A DNA stretch of 64,000 bases from JALUZX01 sp964561605 (lineage in GTDB: Bacteria > Planctomycetota > UBA1135 > JALUZX01). Position numbers and translations under genes: made by a program. Of this stretch, positions 8,188-16,833 are shown piece by piece (the stretch's first letter is position 1; every line of letters begins with the position of its first letter). The notes beneath the pieces are model-generated. The model ran no database searches, was not told the DNA's origin, and worked only from the letters and a program-made list of their open reading frames with translations. Where the stretch lies: positions 1-64,000 of the forward strand of contig CAZLQD010000053.1 in NCBI GenBank assembly GCA_964561605.1. Reading direction: 5' to 3'.

Positions 8188-9708
8188 ATGAGACGCTGGG
8201 TTTTCTCCCTTTTCTGCACCCTTTCCCTCTTGAGCCTGACCGTTCCTTCCCCGGCCGCCCTGAAACTGGGGAAAAAGGGAACCACCCTGGGCGGAAGGCT
8301 CACCCTCCCCCTGGTCGGGGACAGGAACGAGACTTTCCTCCTCATTCCCTCCTTGAACGGCGGGCCTACCAGGCTCTCCCTGGCCGACCCCCGGGATCCC
8401 CGCTCTCTCTCGGTGGGCCTGGACCTCCTCTTCCTGGCCCAGGTGGGTGTCCTGGACGGCACGGGACGGGCCGTCCCCGCCCTGAACCTTCCCGCCGACC
8501 CGGTCCTCCAGGGCACCCTCCTCCACTGGCAGGCTCTCACCCTCCCTGGAAAGACCTACCTGGTGGACGACATCTCCAACCCCGTCCTGACCCTCCTGGG
8601 AATCTCCCGCACCTTCTCCCTCCTGCCGGGCCGGCTCCCCTTCTCCACCACCTTGCCGGGCGTTGCCGTCCTCAAAGACGGCCGGATCCTGGTCTGCGGC
8701 GGCGGCCAGGGCAACATGAACGCCGGGGGGGCCACGAAGAAGACGGCCGTCTTCGATCCTTCCACCTACACCTGGCGAAGGGGCCCGGACATGCTCCACG
8801 ACAGGGGAGCCCACGTGACCATCCGCCTCAAGGACGGCCGTGTCCTCGTGTGCGGAGGAACGGATACACAGAAGCGCGTCCTCTCCTCCTGCGAGATCTA
8901 TGACCCGGCCCGGGGCCGCTGGACCTACACGGGAAGCATGACCACCGCCAGGGTGGGCCACCAGGGCGTCCTCCTTCCCGACGGGAAGGTCCTGGTCTGC
9001 GGAGGAACGAGGGACGTGAGCGACCCGGTGAAGGCCATCAAGGGTGCCTTGAAGTCGGCCGAGATCTACGACCCGGCCCGGGGCCGCTGGAGCCGGACTT
9101 CGGACATGCACGTCGTCCGTTTCGGCCACACCCTGACCCTTGCGGGCTCCAGGGCCGTCGCCGCCGAGGGCCTCTCGGTCAAATACTTCCTGGGAATTCC
9201 GATTCCCAACTTCCAGGACTCGGCGGAATACTTCTACAAGGGACGTTGGTACTACACGGGCAAGGTTCCGGGCAAACGGGCGGGCCACTCGGCCGTCACT
9301 CTGAGCAACGGGAAGATCCTCCTTTGCGGCGGGGTCTACGGCTCCAACATCCTGGATCCCAACTCCTACAAGCCCCTGTCCTCGGCGGCCCTCTACGATC
9401 CCTCCACCAACCGCTGGCGTTCCCTCCCCTCCATGCGGACCGCCCGGGGCCTGCCCACCTTGCTCGCCCTGCCCGGCGGAAAGGCCCTGGTCTCGGGAGG
9501 CGCCGCAGGAACCTACGCCAAGCCCGTGGCCCTGGCCTCCTGCGAGATCTTCAACGGGTCGTCCTTCAGCTACAACCGCTCCTCCATGAGGGTGGCCCGG
9601 GGGGCCCACGTGATCGTCCCCCTGCCGGAGGGGAGCTTCCTCTTGATCGCCGGAGCGGGCGGATCGTCCAACACGAGCCTCTCCTCCTGCGAGATCTTCT
9701 TCCCCTGA
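8188..9708 (+). CDS. secreted kelch-repeat protein, 506 aa
   Basis: Exported kelch propeller. ATG at 8188 follows GTGAGGCACGCC and begins MRRWVF with a Leu-rich signal peptide. Residues ~25-140 are a module with LPADPVLQG, similar to the C-terminal module of the kelch protein at 1994. Residues ~150-505 carry six or seven kelch units of the galactose-oxidase type, repeating LxDGRxLVCGG, then CEIYDPxxGRW and an M-x-x-x-R segment. Catalytic Tyr/His/Cys residues of galactose oxidase are not evident, so a binding role is more likely than oxidation. Target unknown. Confidence 0.85.
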   Translation: MRRWVFSLFCTLSLLSLTVPSPAALKLGKKGTTLGGRLTLPLVGDRNETFLLIPSLNGGPTRLSLADPRDPRSLSVGLDLLFLAQVGVLDGTGRAVPALNLPADPVLQGTLLHWQALTLPGKTYLVDDISNPVLTLLGISRTFSLLPGRLPFSTTLPGVAVLKDGRILVCGGGQGNMNAGGATKKTAVFDPSTYTWRRGPDMLHDRGAHVTIRLKDGRVLVCGGTDTQKRVLSSCEIYDPARGRWTYTGSMTTARVGHQGVLLPDGKVLVCGGTRDVSDPVKAIKGALKSAEIYDPARGRWSRTSDMHVVRFGHTLTLAGSRAVAAEGLSVKYFLGIPIPNFQDSAEYFYKGRWYYTGKVPGKRAGHSAVTLSNGKILLCGGVYGSNILDPNSYKPLSSAALYDPSTNRWRSLPSMRTARGLPTLLALPGGKALVSGGAAGTYAKPVALASCEIFNGSSFSYNRSSMRVARGAHVIVPLPEGSFLLIAGAGGSSNTSLSSCEIFFP

Positions 9709-9817
9709 GTCTTCCGGCCGGGTTGTTTCCTTCCCCTCCCTCTGGTAAAGAACCCCCGGCGGAGCGGGTTTCCGCGGGGCCTTCGGGCCCCGCTGAAAGG
9801 AATTGCAGCCTGAATCG

Positions 9818-11563
9818 ATGAAAGAAGAAGATCGCCCTTCCCGGACCGGGGGGCACACACGTCCCAGGATCCTGGAAGCCCCCCTGGTTCCCAGGGAGGC
9901 TCTGGACCCGGACGCCCTCAAGGTGATCCACAGGCTCCGGAATTTCGGCTACCAGGCCTACCTGGTGGGCGGGTGTGTGAGGGACCTCCTCCTGGGAAGG
10001 CCCCCGAAAGACTTCGATATCGCCACCTCGGCCCGGCCCAAGGAGGTCAAGAAACTCTTCCGGAACTCCCGGATCATCGGCCGGCGTTTCAAACTCGCCC
10101 ACCTCTTCTTCGGGGACAAGATCCTGGAGGTCTCCACCTTCCGGAAGACCCCCGTGGACGTGGAGAACGCCGAGGACGGCGATGTCCTGATCCAGCAGGA
10201 CAACGTCTTCGGCACGGCCGAGGAAGACGCCCGGCGCCGGGACTTCACGGTGAACGGCCTCTTCTACGATCCCCAGAGGCACGCCGTCCTGGACTGGGTG
10301 GACGGCCTGAAGGACCTGAAGGCCCGGCGGATCCGCACCATCGGCGACCCTCTGCTCCGGTTCCGGGAGGATCCGGTCCGGATCCTGCGGGCCGTAAAGT
10401 TCGCCACCCGCCTGGGATTCGAGGTGGACCGGGAGGGCTGGGAGGCCATGAAGAAGGCCGCCCCCGACCTGGCCCGCTCCGCCCCCCCCAGGATCCTGGA
10501 GGAGATCCTGAGGCTCCTGCGGTCCGCCAATGCCCTTGGAGCCTTCCAGATGCTCCGCCAGGTGGGAGCCCTGAAGGTGATCCTCTCCACCATCTCCGAC
10601 TGGCTGGACAGGGCTCCCGAATCCTCGAGGGACCGTTTCTGGAAGCACCTCGAGGCCCTGGACACGGTGGTCTCCTCCGAGCAGGAGGATCTGTCCAACG
10701 GGTTCCTCCTGGCGGCGGTCTTCCTGGAGCCCTACGAGAGCCGCCGCATGGCCGGGGAAGACCCCATGGCGGCGATCGAAGGTCTCTTGGATCCCTTCGC
10801 CCAGTGGTGCCGCCTCTCCCGGAAGGACCGGGCTTCGGTGAAGCGTCTCTGCACGGCCCAAAGACGGTTCACCGAGAAGAAACGGCGCTTCCGTGTAAGG
10901 GCCTTCCTGGCCCAGTCCTATTTCCCCGAGGCCTTGAAACTCCTCCACCTGCGTTGCCTGGCCCTCGGTTCGGGGTGGGATGTCTTCCACAAGTGGCGGG
11001 AGAAGTACGCCCAGGAGATTTCCGAGGGCGTCCCGGAGGAGCCCCTTCCCCCGCCGGCCCCCCTGGTGCCGGGCAAGGAGGCCTCCCACCGGGAGGAGGC
11101 CCGTGCCGGAGCGAAGGAGGGGGAAGAGCCCAAGGAAGGGAAGAAGAAGCGGACCAGGAAGCGCCGGACCCGGCGGACCGGAACCAAGGAAGAGAAGAGC
11201 CCCCCGGCCGGAGAGGCTTCCCGGGGAGATCAGGCTCCTTCGGCGGGACCGGCGGCGGAGGTAAAAGAAAAGACGGAGAAGGCGAAGGGCGCCAAGAAGT
11301 CCGGCCGGAAGACCTCCTCCCGGGGAGGAGCGAAAGAAGCCCCGGCGAAGACGGGAACCCCCGCCGGGAAGGGGAACGCCGCCAAGTCCCGCAAGAAGGG
11401 CCGGCGTTCCCGGGTGGACCCCAAGGAGACGATGTGCCCCGCCGAGGGCCGTTGCCTGATACCCACCGAGGAGGAACGGGACATCCAGCCCGCCGCCAAG
11501 GTCCGGCCCGAGAAGGATCGGCCATCCCTCCCGGAGGACGAACCTTCCTGGGGCGATTGGTAG
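9818..11563 (+). CDS. pcnB: poly(A) polymerase / CCA-adding enzyme family protein with basic tail
   Basis: Class II nucleotidyltransferase acting on RNA 3' ends. The catalytic head has GGCVRDLLLGRPPKDFDIAT, with the Asp pair for metal binding, and RRDFTVNGLFYD. RFREDPVRILRAVKFA favours poly(A) polymerase over CCA transferase, but the two cannot be separated by eye; the tRNA and tmRNA here already encode CCA. Residues ~1-420 cover head, neck and body. From ~430 a low-complexity tail rich in Lys, Arg, Glu and Gly runs for more than 120 residues, probably a disordered RNA-binding extension. ATG at 9818 is preferred; a TTG lies 15 bases upstream. Confidence 0.88.
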   Translation: MKEEDRPSRTGGHTRPRILEAPLVPREALDPDALKVIHRLRNFGYQAYLVGGCVRDLLLGRPPKDFDIATSARPKEVKKLFRNSRIIGRRFKLAHLFFGDKILEVSTFRKTPVDVENAEDGDVLIQQDNVFGTAEEDARRRDFTVNGLFYDPQRHAVLDWVDGLKDLKARRIRTIGDPLLRFREDPVRILRAVKFATRLGFEVDREGWEAMKKAAPDLARSAPPRILEEILRLLRSANALGAFQMLRQVGALKVILSTISDWLDRAPESSRDRFWKHLEALDTVVSSEQEDLSNGFLLAAVFLEPYESRRMAGEDPMAAIEGLLDPFAQWCRLSRKDRASVKRLCTAQRRFTEKKRRFRVRAFLAQSYFPEALKLLHLRCLALGSGWDVFHKWREKYAQEISEGVPEEPLPPPAPLVPGKEASHREEARAGAKEGEEPKEGKKKRTRKRRTRRTGTKEEKSPPAGEASRGDQAPSAGPAAEVKEKTEKAKGAKKSGRKTSSRGGAKEAPAKTGTPAGKGNAAKSRKKGRRSRVDPKETMCPAEGRCLIPTEEERDIQPAAKVRPEKDRPSLPEDEPSWGDW

Positions 11564-11600
11564 GGTAGGGAAAGGGGCCTCCCCTCCGGCCCTCTTCCCC

Positions 11601-12968
11601 CTAGAGTCCCATGACCAGCTTCACCACGTTGAAGTAGGTGAGCATGCCCAGGATGTCCATGGTGCAGGACAGGGAAGGGTTGGACATGACCGCCGGATCC
11701 ATGCCGAGCCTCTTGAAGATCATGGGAATGGTGGAACCAAGAAGGGCGCCCAAGGTCACCACCGTGAGGAGGGAGAGACCCACCGCCAGGGCGAGCTGAA
11801 GCTCCGGGACGTTCCCGGCGTCGCCCCACAGGAGGACCCGCCCCACCCCCACGAGCCCCAGGATGAGTCCCAGGACCAGCCCCTGGCCCATCTCCCTCAG
11901 GACCACCCTCCACCAGTCCCTGGTGGTGATCTCCCCCAGGGCGAGGGAGCGGATCACAAGCACCGAGGACTGGCCCCCCGTGTTTCCCCCGCTGGAGTTG
12001 ATGAGGGGGATCAGGGCTACGAGGACGGCCAGGGAGGACCAGGTGCTCTCGTAGGCCGCCAGCGTTTCCGAAGTAAGCAATTCCCCGAAGAAGAGGAGGA
12101 CGAGCCAGGTCCCTCTCTTGCGGACCAGTTCGAAGAACCCGGACCGGATATAGGAGGTCTCCAGGGGTTCCACGGCGGCCATCTTCTGGGCGTCCTCGGT
12201 GGCCTCCTCCTTCAGGACGTCCATCACGTCGTCCTGGGTGACGATACCCACCATCCGCCCCAGGCCGTCCACTACGGGGATGGCCAGGAAGTCGTATTTC
12301 TCCACCGCCCGGGCCACGTCCTCCTGGTCGTCGTCCACCCTGACGGCGATGACGTCCTTCTCCATGATGTCCTGGACCTTGTCGTCGGGATGGGCCAGGA
12401 CCAGGTCCTTCAGGGAGAGGACGCCGACGAGGCGGTTGTCCTCGTCCAGGACGTAGATGTAGTAGATCGTCTCCCGGCTCGGGCCCACGCGGCGCAGGAA
12501 ATCCAGGGCCTCCCGGACGGTGAGGTCCGGAGGGATGGCGGCGAACTCCGTGGACATGAGGGCGCCCGCCGAGTCCTCCGGGTAGGAGAGCAACCGCCGG
12601 ACCTCGTTCCGGTCCGCCTGGGGCATGAGGGGGAGGATCTTCTCCTTGGTCTCCTCGGGAAGGGCCTGGACCAGGTCGGCCCTGTCGTCCGAGGAGAGGG
12701 CCTCGATGACCTCCACCATGGGGCCCCGGTCCACTCTCTCCACAAGGCTCACCTGGACGTTCTCGTCCAGGTGCTCGAAGACCTCGGCCCGGTCCTTGGG
12801 GGAGAGGGCCATGAAGAGGGCCGCCCCCTCTTCGGGATCCAGGTGGGAAAGGAGGTCGGCGATGTCCGCCGGGTGCAACCTCTCCAGCTCCCGGGCGACC
12901 TCCTCGTGATCGCCCTGGGCGAGCAACTCACGCACGTCTGGGAGGATGAGGCGGGTGAAATCCTGCAT
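11601..12968 (-). CDS. mgtE: magnesium transporter MgtE
   Basis: MgtE is a Mg2+-gated inner-membrane channel. The 455 residues follow family order: an N-terminal superhelical domain (HPADIADLLSHLDPEEG, DRAEVFEHLDEN), two CBS domains (~135-255, including YVLDEDNRLVGVLSLKDL and VVDGLGRMVGIVTQDDVMDVL), a plug helix, and about five membrane helices from ~285. The pore region contains NSSGGNTGGQSSVLVIRSLA, the family signature. Length is normal. ATG at 12968 follows AGGAGGTTCGCC. It is convergent with pcnB, 37 bases away. Gating by cytosolic Mg2+ at the CBS domains is known for the family. Confidence 0.96.
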   Translation of the reverse strand: MQDFTRLILPDVRELLAQGDHEEVARELERLHPADIADLLSHLDPEEGAALFMALSPKDRAEVFEHLDENVQVSLVERVDRGPMVEVIEALSSDDRADLVQALPEETKEKILPLMPQADRNEVRRLLSYPEDSAGALMSTEFAAIPPDLTVREALDFLRRVGPSRETIYYIYVLDEDNRLVGVLSLKDLVLAHPDDKVQDIMEKDVIAVRVDDDQEDVARAVEKYDFLAIPVVDGLGRMVGIVTQDDVMDVLKEEATEDAQKMAAVEPLETSYIRSGFFELVRKRGTWLVLLFFGELLTSETLAAYESTWSSLAVLVALIPLINSSGGNTGGQSSVLVIRSLALGEITTRDWWRVVLREMGQGLVLGLILGLVGVGRVLLWGDAGNVPELQLALAVGLSLLTVVTLGALLGSTIPMIFKRLGMDPAVMSNPSLSCTMDILGMLTYFNVVKLVMGL

Positions 12969-13073
12969 GGCGAACCTCCTGGGCGGGGGACCCCTGGGCC
13001 GATCCCGGGAAAGGGAAAGGATAGGGGGCGGTTCCTCCGGGGGAAACGGGGGGAGTGGAAAGAAAAGAGAATC

Positions 13074-13649
13074 TCAGGCGCAGGCCGCCTCCAGCCACTG
13101 GGAGAAGATGTGGAGCACCAGGAGATGGCACTCCTGGATCCGCGGCGTATCGGAGGAAGGGACCCGCAGGTTGAATTCCGCGACCGATCCGGCGGGACCG
13201 CCCTCTCTCCCCGTGAGGACCGCCGTGCGGATTCCCAGGGACCTGGCCCGTTCCAGGGCCCTCACCACCGAGGGGGACCGGCCCGAGGTGGTGATCCCCA
13301 CGAGGAGGTCCCCCGGCCGGCCCAGGGCCTGGACCTGCCTGGCGAAGGCCTCGTCGTAGCCCTTGTCGTTGGCCATGGCCGTCAGGGCGGGCGTCTCGAA
13401 ACCCAGGGCCACAGCCGGCAAGGGCCTCCTCTCCTTCTGGAGGAACCATCCTGTCAGCTCGCAGGAGGCGTGGGCGGCGTCGCAGGCGCTCCCCCCGTTT
13501 CCACAAAACAGCAGTTTGCCTCCCCCCTTTAGGACTTCCTCCCCCATGCGGCAGAGGGCCTCGATCTCCCCGGCCAGGGAGAGGAGGGCCTCCTTCGCCT
13601 CCAGGCTCTCCCGGATGGCCTTCCGGATGTCTTGGGATTCCATCACCAT
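13074..13649 (-). CDS. gmhA: phosphoheptose isomerase
   Basis: GmhA converts sedoheptulose 7-phosphate to D-glycero-D-manno-heptose 7-phosphate, the first step to ADP-heptose for LPS core. The 191-residue SIS-domain protein has FCGNGGSACDAAH, GITTSGRSPSVV, the AMANDKGYDEAFARQV segment, and a C-terminal QECHLLVLHIFSQWLE helix; the SGRS and metal-site residues are in place. ATG at 13649 (MVMES) is chosen over the upstream TTG because it lies 9 bases after TTAGG. The kinase and adenylyltransferase steps are encoded at 38-43 kb, so the heptose pathway is split over this window. Confidence 0.93.
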   Translation of the reverse strand: MVMESQDIRKAIRESLEAKEALLSLAGEIEALCRMGEEVLKGGGKLLFCGNGGSACDAAHASCELTGWFLQKERRPLPAVALGFETPALTAMANDKGYDEAFARQVQALGRPGDLLVGITTSGRSPSVVRALERARSLGIRTAVLTGREGGPAGSVAEFNLRVPSSDTPRIQECHLLVLHIFSQWLEAACA

Positions 13650-13771
13650 GGGCAAAGCCTAACGGGTCGGAAGGGGCGCCTCAACTTGCTCTGGCCTTGG
13701 CCCCCTTCCTTGCATAGGATCCCCCCTTCGGTGCGATGGGCCGCTTTGGGCCAGGAGAACGGATTCCGGAC

Positions 13772-14716
13772 ATGTTGGGCGAGATTCCCTACCACGGCAT
13801 CGACCCGGTCCTCCTCCCCCTGGGAGGGGGGCTTGCCGTGCGTTGGTACGGCCTGATGTATCTCCTGGGCTTCGCTCTGGCCCTCTGGATCCTGAAGAAA
13901 CTCTCCCGCCGGGGCTTCTTTCCCTTGAGCCCGGAGAAGACGGCCGACTTCCTCCTCTGGCTCGTCGTCGGCGTGGTCCTGGGAGGCCGGCTGGGGTATG
14001 CCCTCTTCTACGAGCCCGACCTCCTCACCCACCCGGGGGACCTGGTGAAGGTCTGGACGGGAGGGCTCTCTTTCCATGGCGGACTCCTGGGGGTCGCCGT
14101 GGCCACCATCCTCTATACGCGCCTCCAGAAGGTCCCCTTCTGGAGGGTGGGCGACGGCCTGGCCCTGGCCATCACTCCGGGGATCTTCCTGGTCCGGGTG
14201 GCCAACTTCATCAACGGCGAACTCTTCGGGCGGGTGGCTCCTTCCTGGCTTCCCTGGGCCATGCGTTTCCCCAGGGATCCCGTGGCTCTCCAGAAGCTCC
14301 GGGAGATGGGCCGCCTCCCCTACATCACCCGCAATCCCAGGGAGGAAGAGGTGGCCATCCTCAAGGCCCTCAAGGACGGCACCTGGGAGAAGATCGCCCC
14401 CTACGTGCCCCTGCGCCACCCCTCCCAGCTCTACGAAGCCCTCCTGGAGGGCCTGGTCCTGGGGCTCGTCCTCTGGAGGATCTACCTGTGGGACCGCAAG
14501 CGGGAGTTCCGCCTCCCCCAGGGAGCCTACGTGGCCTTCTTCCTGGCGGGCTACGGGATCTTCCGGTTCTTCATCGAGTTCTTCCGCGAGCCCGACCCCC
14601 AGCTCGGTTTCGTCCTGGGGCCCTTCTCCCGGGGCCAGGAGCTTTGCTTCCTCATGATCCTGGCGGGAGGGGCCGTCTACTGGTGGTGTGCCTGGAGGAA
14701 GTCCCGTGGGAGATGA
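13772..14716 (+). CDS. lgt: prolipoprotein diacylglyceryl transferase
   Basis: Lgt moves diacylglycerol from phosphatidylglycerol to the lipobox cysteine of prolipoproteins in the inner membrane. Family marks: PYHGIDPVLLPLG near the N-terminus, RWYGLMYLLGF in TM1, GGRLGYALFYEP, the FHGGLLG segment, RVANFINGELFGR (Lgt signature with the essential Asn and Arg), RHPSQLYEA, and FRFFIEFFREPD near the C-terminus. About seven membrane helices. The start is either 13772 (chosen, giving the usual short N-terminus) or ATG at 13736. There is an insertion after the signature (WAMRFPRDPVALQKLREMGR). Its last 11 bases overlap the potassium transporter start. Confidence 0.95.
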   Translation: MLGEIPYHGIDPVLLPLGGGLAVRWYGLMYLLGFALALWILKKLSRRGFFPLSPEKTADFLLWLVVGVVLGGRLGYALFYEPDLLTHPGDLVKVWTGGLSFHGGLLGVAVATILYTRLQKVPFWRVGDGLALAITPGIFLVRVANFINGELFGRVAPSWLPWAMRFPRDPVALQKLREMGRLPYITRNPREEEVAILKALKDGTWEKIAPYVPLRHPSQLYEALLEGLVLGLVLWRIYLWDRKREFRLPQGAYVAFFLAGYGIFRFFIEFFREPDPQLGFVLGPFSRGQELCFLMILAGGAVYWWCAWRKSRGR

Positions 14717-16109
14717 GTTCTCCGGGGAAGGTGCGGCCCCCCGCAAGGAGAGCGGCCTGGGAGCCCTCCTCTCCAGGCCCCAGGCGGTGCTGGTCCTCAG
14801 CTTCGCCGCCGTCATCCTGGTGGGCGGCGTCCTCCTGAGCCTTCCCTTTTGCCAGGTCCGCCCCGTGGGCTTCCTGGACGGTCTCTTCACATCCGTCTCG
14901 GCGGTCTGCGTGACGGGCCTCATCACCAAGGACACGGGGGGGGATTTCTCCCTGGCGGGCCAGTGGGTGATCCTCTGCCTCATCCAGGTGGGCGGCCTGG
15001 GGCTCATGACCTTCTCGGCCTTCCTGGGTTCCCTCCTGGGGAAACGCCTCTCCCTGAGGAACCACTACGTCCTCCAGGAGGTCTTCCTTCCGGAGCAGTC
15101 CTCGGGGAAGTTCGGCAAGATCCTGGTCTTCATCGTTTCCGTCACGGCCGTCGTGGAGTTCCTGGGAGCCCTCCTCCTTTGGTTGCGCTTGGGCGCAACG
15201 GAGGCCGCTCTCTTCCCGGCGCTCTTCCACTCCGTCTCGGCCTTCTGCAACGCCGGTTTCTCCCTCTGGAGCGACAGTCTGGTCCGTTTCCGGGGGGACC
15301 CGGTGGTGAACGGCGTGGTGATGGGCCTCATCGTGACGGGGGGACTGGGACACGTGGTCCTCTTCGAGGTGACCCGGCGGATCTTCCACCACAAGAAGAA
15401 GGACCTTCCCGTTCTCTTCAGCCTCCACACGAGGATCGTCTTCTGGACCACCCTGGTTCTGATCGTCCTGGGGGCGGCACTCTTCTACCTCTTCGAGTCC
15501 CGGAACACCCTGGCGGAACTTCCCTGGGGGGACAAGGTCCTGGCCTCCCTCTTCCAGTCCGTCACCCCCAGGACGGCGGGCTTCAATACCCTGGACATCG
15601 GCGCCCTCTCGGCCCCGGCCCTCCTCCTCATCACGGGGTTCATGCTGATCGGAGGTTCTCCCGGGTCCACGGCTGGCGGGATGAAGACCACCACCTTCGT
15701 GGTCTTCTTCGCCACCCTGCGCTCCTGGTTGCGGGGTGACGAAAACGTCACGATCTTCAAGAGGGAGATCCCCCGGGAGGCGGGCCGGCGGGCCGTGATC
15801 ATCGTCTCCTCGGTTCTGTTCCTCCTGGCGGCGGGAGTCATGGTCCTCTCTCTGACCGAGGGAGGGGGCGGACCTTTCCACGAGGAGGGGAGCAGGTTCC
15901 TGGCCCGTTTCTTCGAGGCCGCCTCGGCCCTCGGGACGGTGGGCCTCTCCACGGGCGTGACCCCCACCCTCTCGGCGGGAGGAAAGGTGACCTTGATGGT
16001 CCTCATGTTCTCGGGGAGGCTCGGTCCCCTGACCCTGGCCACCTTCGCAAGGGGACAGGAGCAGGGGCCCCGGGTAGGATACCCGGAGGAACCGGTGATG
16101 CTGGGCTGA
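14706..16109 (+). CDS. ktrB: TrkH/KtrB-family potassium uptake protein
   Basis: Membrane pore subunit of a Trk/Ktr potassium system. The 467 residues contain four repeated membrane-pore-membrane units. Selectivity-loop segments include SAVCVTGLITKDTG, HSVSAFCNAGFSLW, TPRTAGFNTLDIG and SALGTVGLSTGVTP, the four pseudo-symmetric filters with conserved Gly. A GTG start at 14706 is chosen because GGAGGAA lies 5 bases upstream; it overlaps the lgt stop by 11 bases, suggesting translational coupling. The cytosolic gating partner follows 30 bases later. KtrB and TrkH cannot be separated by eye; the short soluble partner favours Ktr. Confidence 0.93.
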   Translation: MGDEFSGEGAAPRKESGLGALLSRPQAVLVLSFAAVILVGGVLLSLPFCQVRPVGFLDGLFTSVSAVCVTGLITKDTGGDFSLAGQWVILCLIQVGGLGLMTFSAFLGSLLGKRLSLRNHYVLQEVFLPEQSSGKFGKILVFIVSVTAVVEFLGALLLWLRLGATEAALFPALFHSVSAFCNAGFSLWSDSLVRFRGDPVVNGVVMGLIVTGGLGHVVLFEVTRRIFHHKKKDLPVLFSLHTRIVFWTTLVLIVLGAALFYLFESRNTLAELPWGDKVLASLFQSVTPRTAGFNTLDIGALSAPALLLITGFMLIGGSPGSTAGGMKTTTFVVFFATLRSWLRGDENVTIFKREIPREAGRRAVIIVSSVLFLLAAGVMVLSLTEGGGGPFHEEGSRFLARFFEAASALGTVGLSTGVTPTLSAGGKVTLMVLMFSGRLGPLTLATFARGQEQGPRVGYPEEPVMLG

Positions 16110-16139
16110 CCCGGCCCGGCCCGACAAGGAGATTCGGAG

Positions 16140-16799
16140 ATGCGGCAAATCTGCGTGATCGGCCTGGGCCTCTTCGGAAGCCACCTGGCGGAGAACCTCA
16201 CCTCCCTGGGGTGTGAAGTCCTGGCGGTGGACAAGGACAAGGAGAAGGTCAACGCCATCCGGGACAAGGTCGTCCAGGCCGTCACCTTGGACGTGCGGGA
16301 CCGGAAGGCCCTGGAGAGCGTGGTTCCGAAATCGGTGGACGCCGTGGTGGTGAGCCTGGGGGAATCGGTGGAGGCGAGCATCATGTGCACCCTCCACTTG
16401 AAGAACATGGGCGTCCCCTACATCGTGGCCAAGGCCATCTCCCAGGACCACAAGGCCATCCTGGAGGCCGTTGGGGCCCACAAGGTCCTCTTCCCCGAGA
16501 GGGACATGGCCCGGCGGACGGCCCGGACCCTGCTCAACCCGAACTTCCTGGAATACCTCCCCCTCCCCGGGGGCTACAGGGTCGACAAGGTGGAGACCCC
16601 CAAGTCCTTCCACGGCAAGACCCTCAAGGAACTGGACCTGCGCAACCGCTTCGGAATCATGGTCCTGGCCGTGGAGTCCGGAGAAAAGGGGAAGACCGTC
16701 TTCCTGCCCCCGGCCGATTATACGGTGAAGAAAGGCGACGTCCTCTTCGTGGCGGGCAAGAGCAAGGAGATGGACGCCCTGGAGAAGAGCAAGGGCTGA
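16140..16799 (+). CDS. ktrA: KtrA-type potassium channel regulator (RCK domain)
   Basis: Cytosolic ring-forming regulator of the adjacent potassium pore. The 219-residue protein has an RCK_N Rossmann domain (VIGLGLFGSHLAENL, the GxGxxG nucleotide loop; LAVDKDKEKV with the ribose-binding Asp; VVSLGE; VAKAISQDHKAIL) and a C-terminal RCK_C domain (~140-219) ending in GDVLFVAGKSKEMDALE. Single RCK length is typical of KtrA rather than the doubled TrkA. The ribosome binding site AGGAG lies 9 bases before ATG. It binds ATP/ADP or NAD(H) in known relatives. Confidence 0.93.
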   Translation: MRQICVIGLGLFGSHLAENLTSLGCEVLAVDKDKEKVNAIRDKVVQAVTLDVRDRKALESVVPKSVDAVVVSLGESVEASIMCTLHLKNMGVPYIVAKAISQDHKAILEAVGAHKVLFPERDMARRTARTLLNPNFLEYLPLPGGYRVDKVETPKSFHGKTLKELDLRNRFGIMVLAVESGEKGKTVFLPPADYTVKKGDVLFVAGKSKEMDALEKSKG

Positions 16800-16833
16800 A
16801 AAGGCCGGGGGGTCGGGATCCCCCGCCCGGGGC

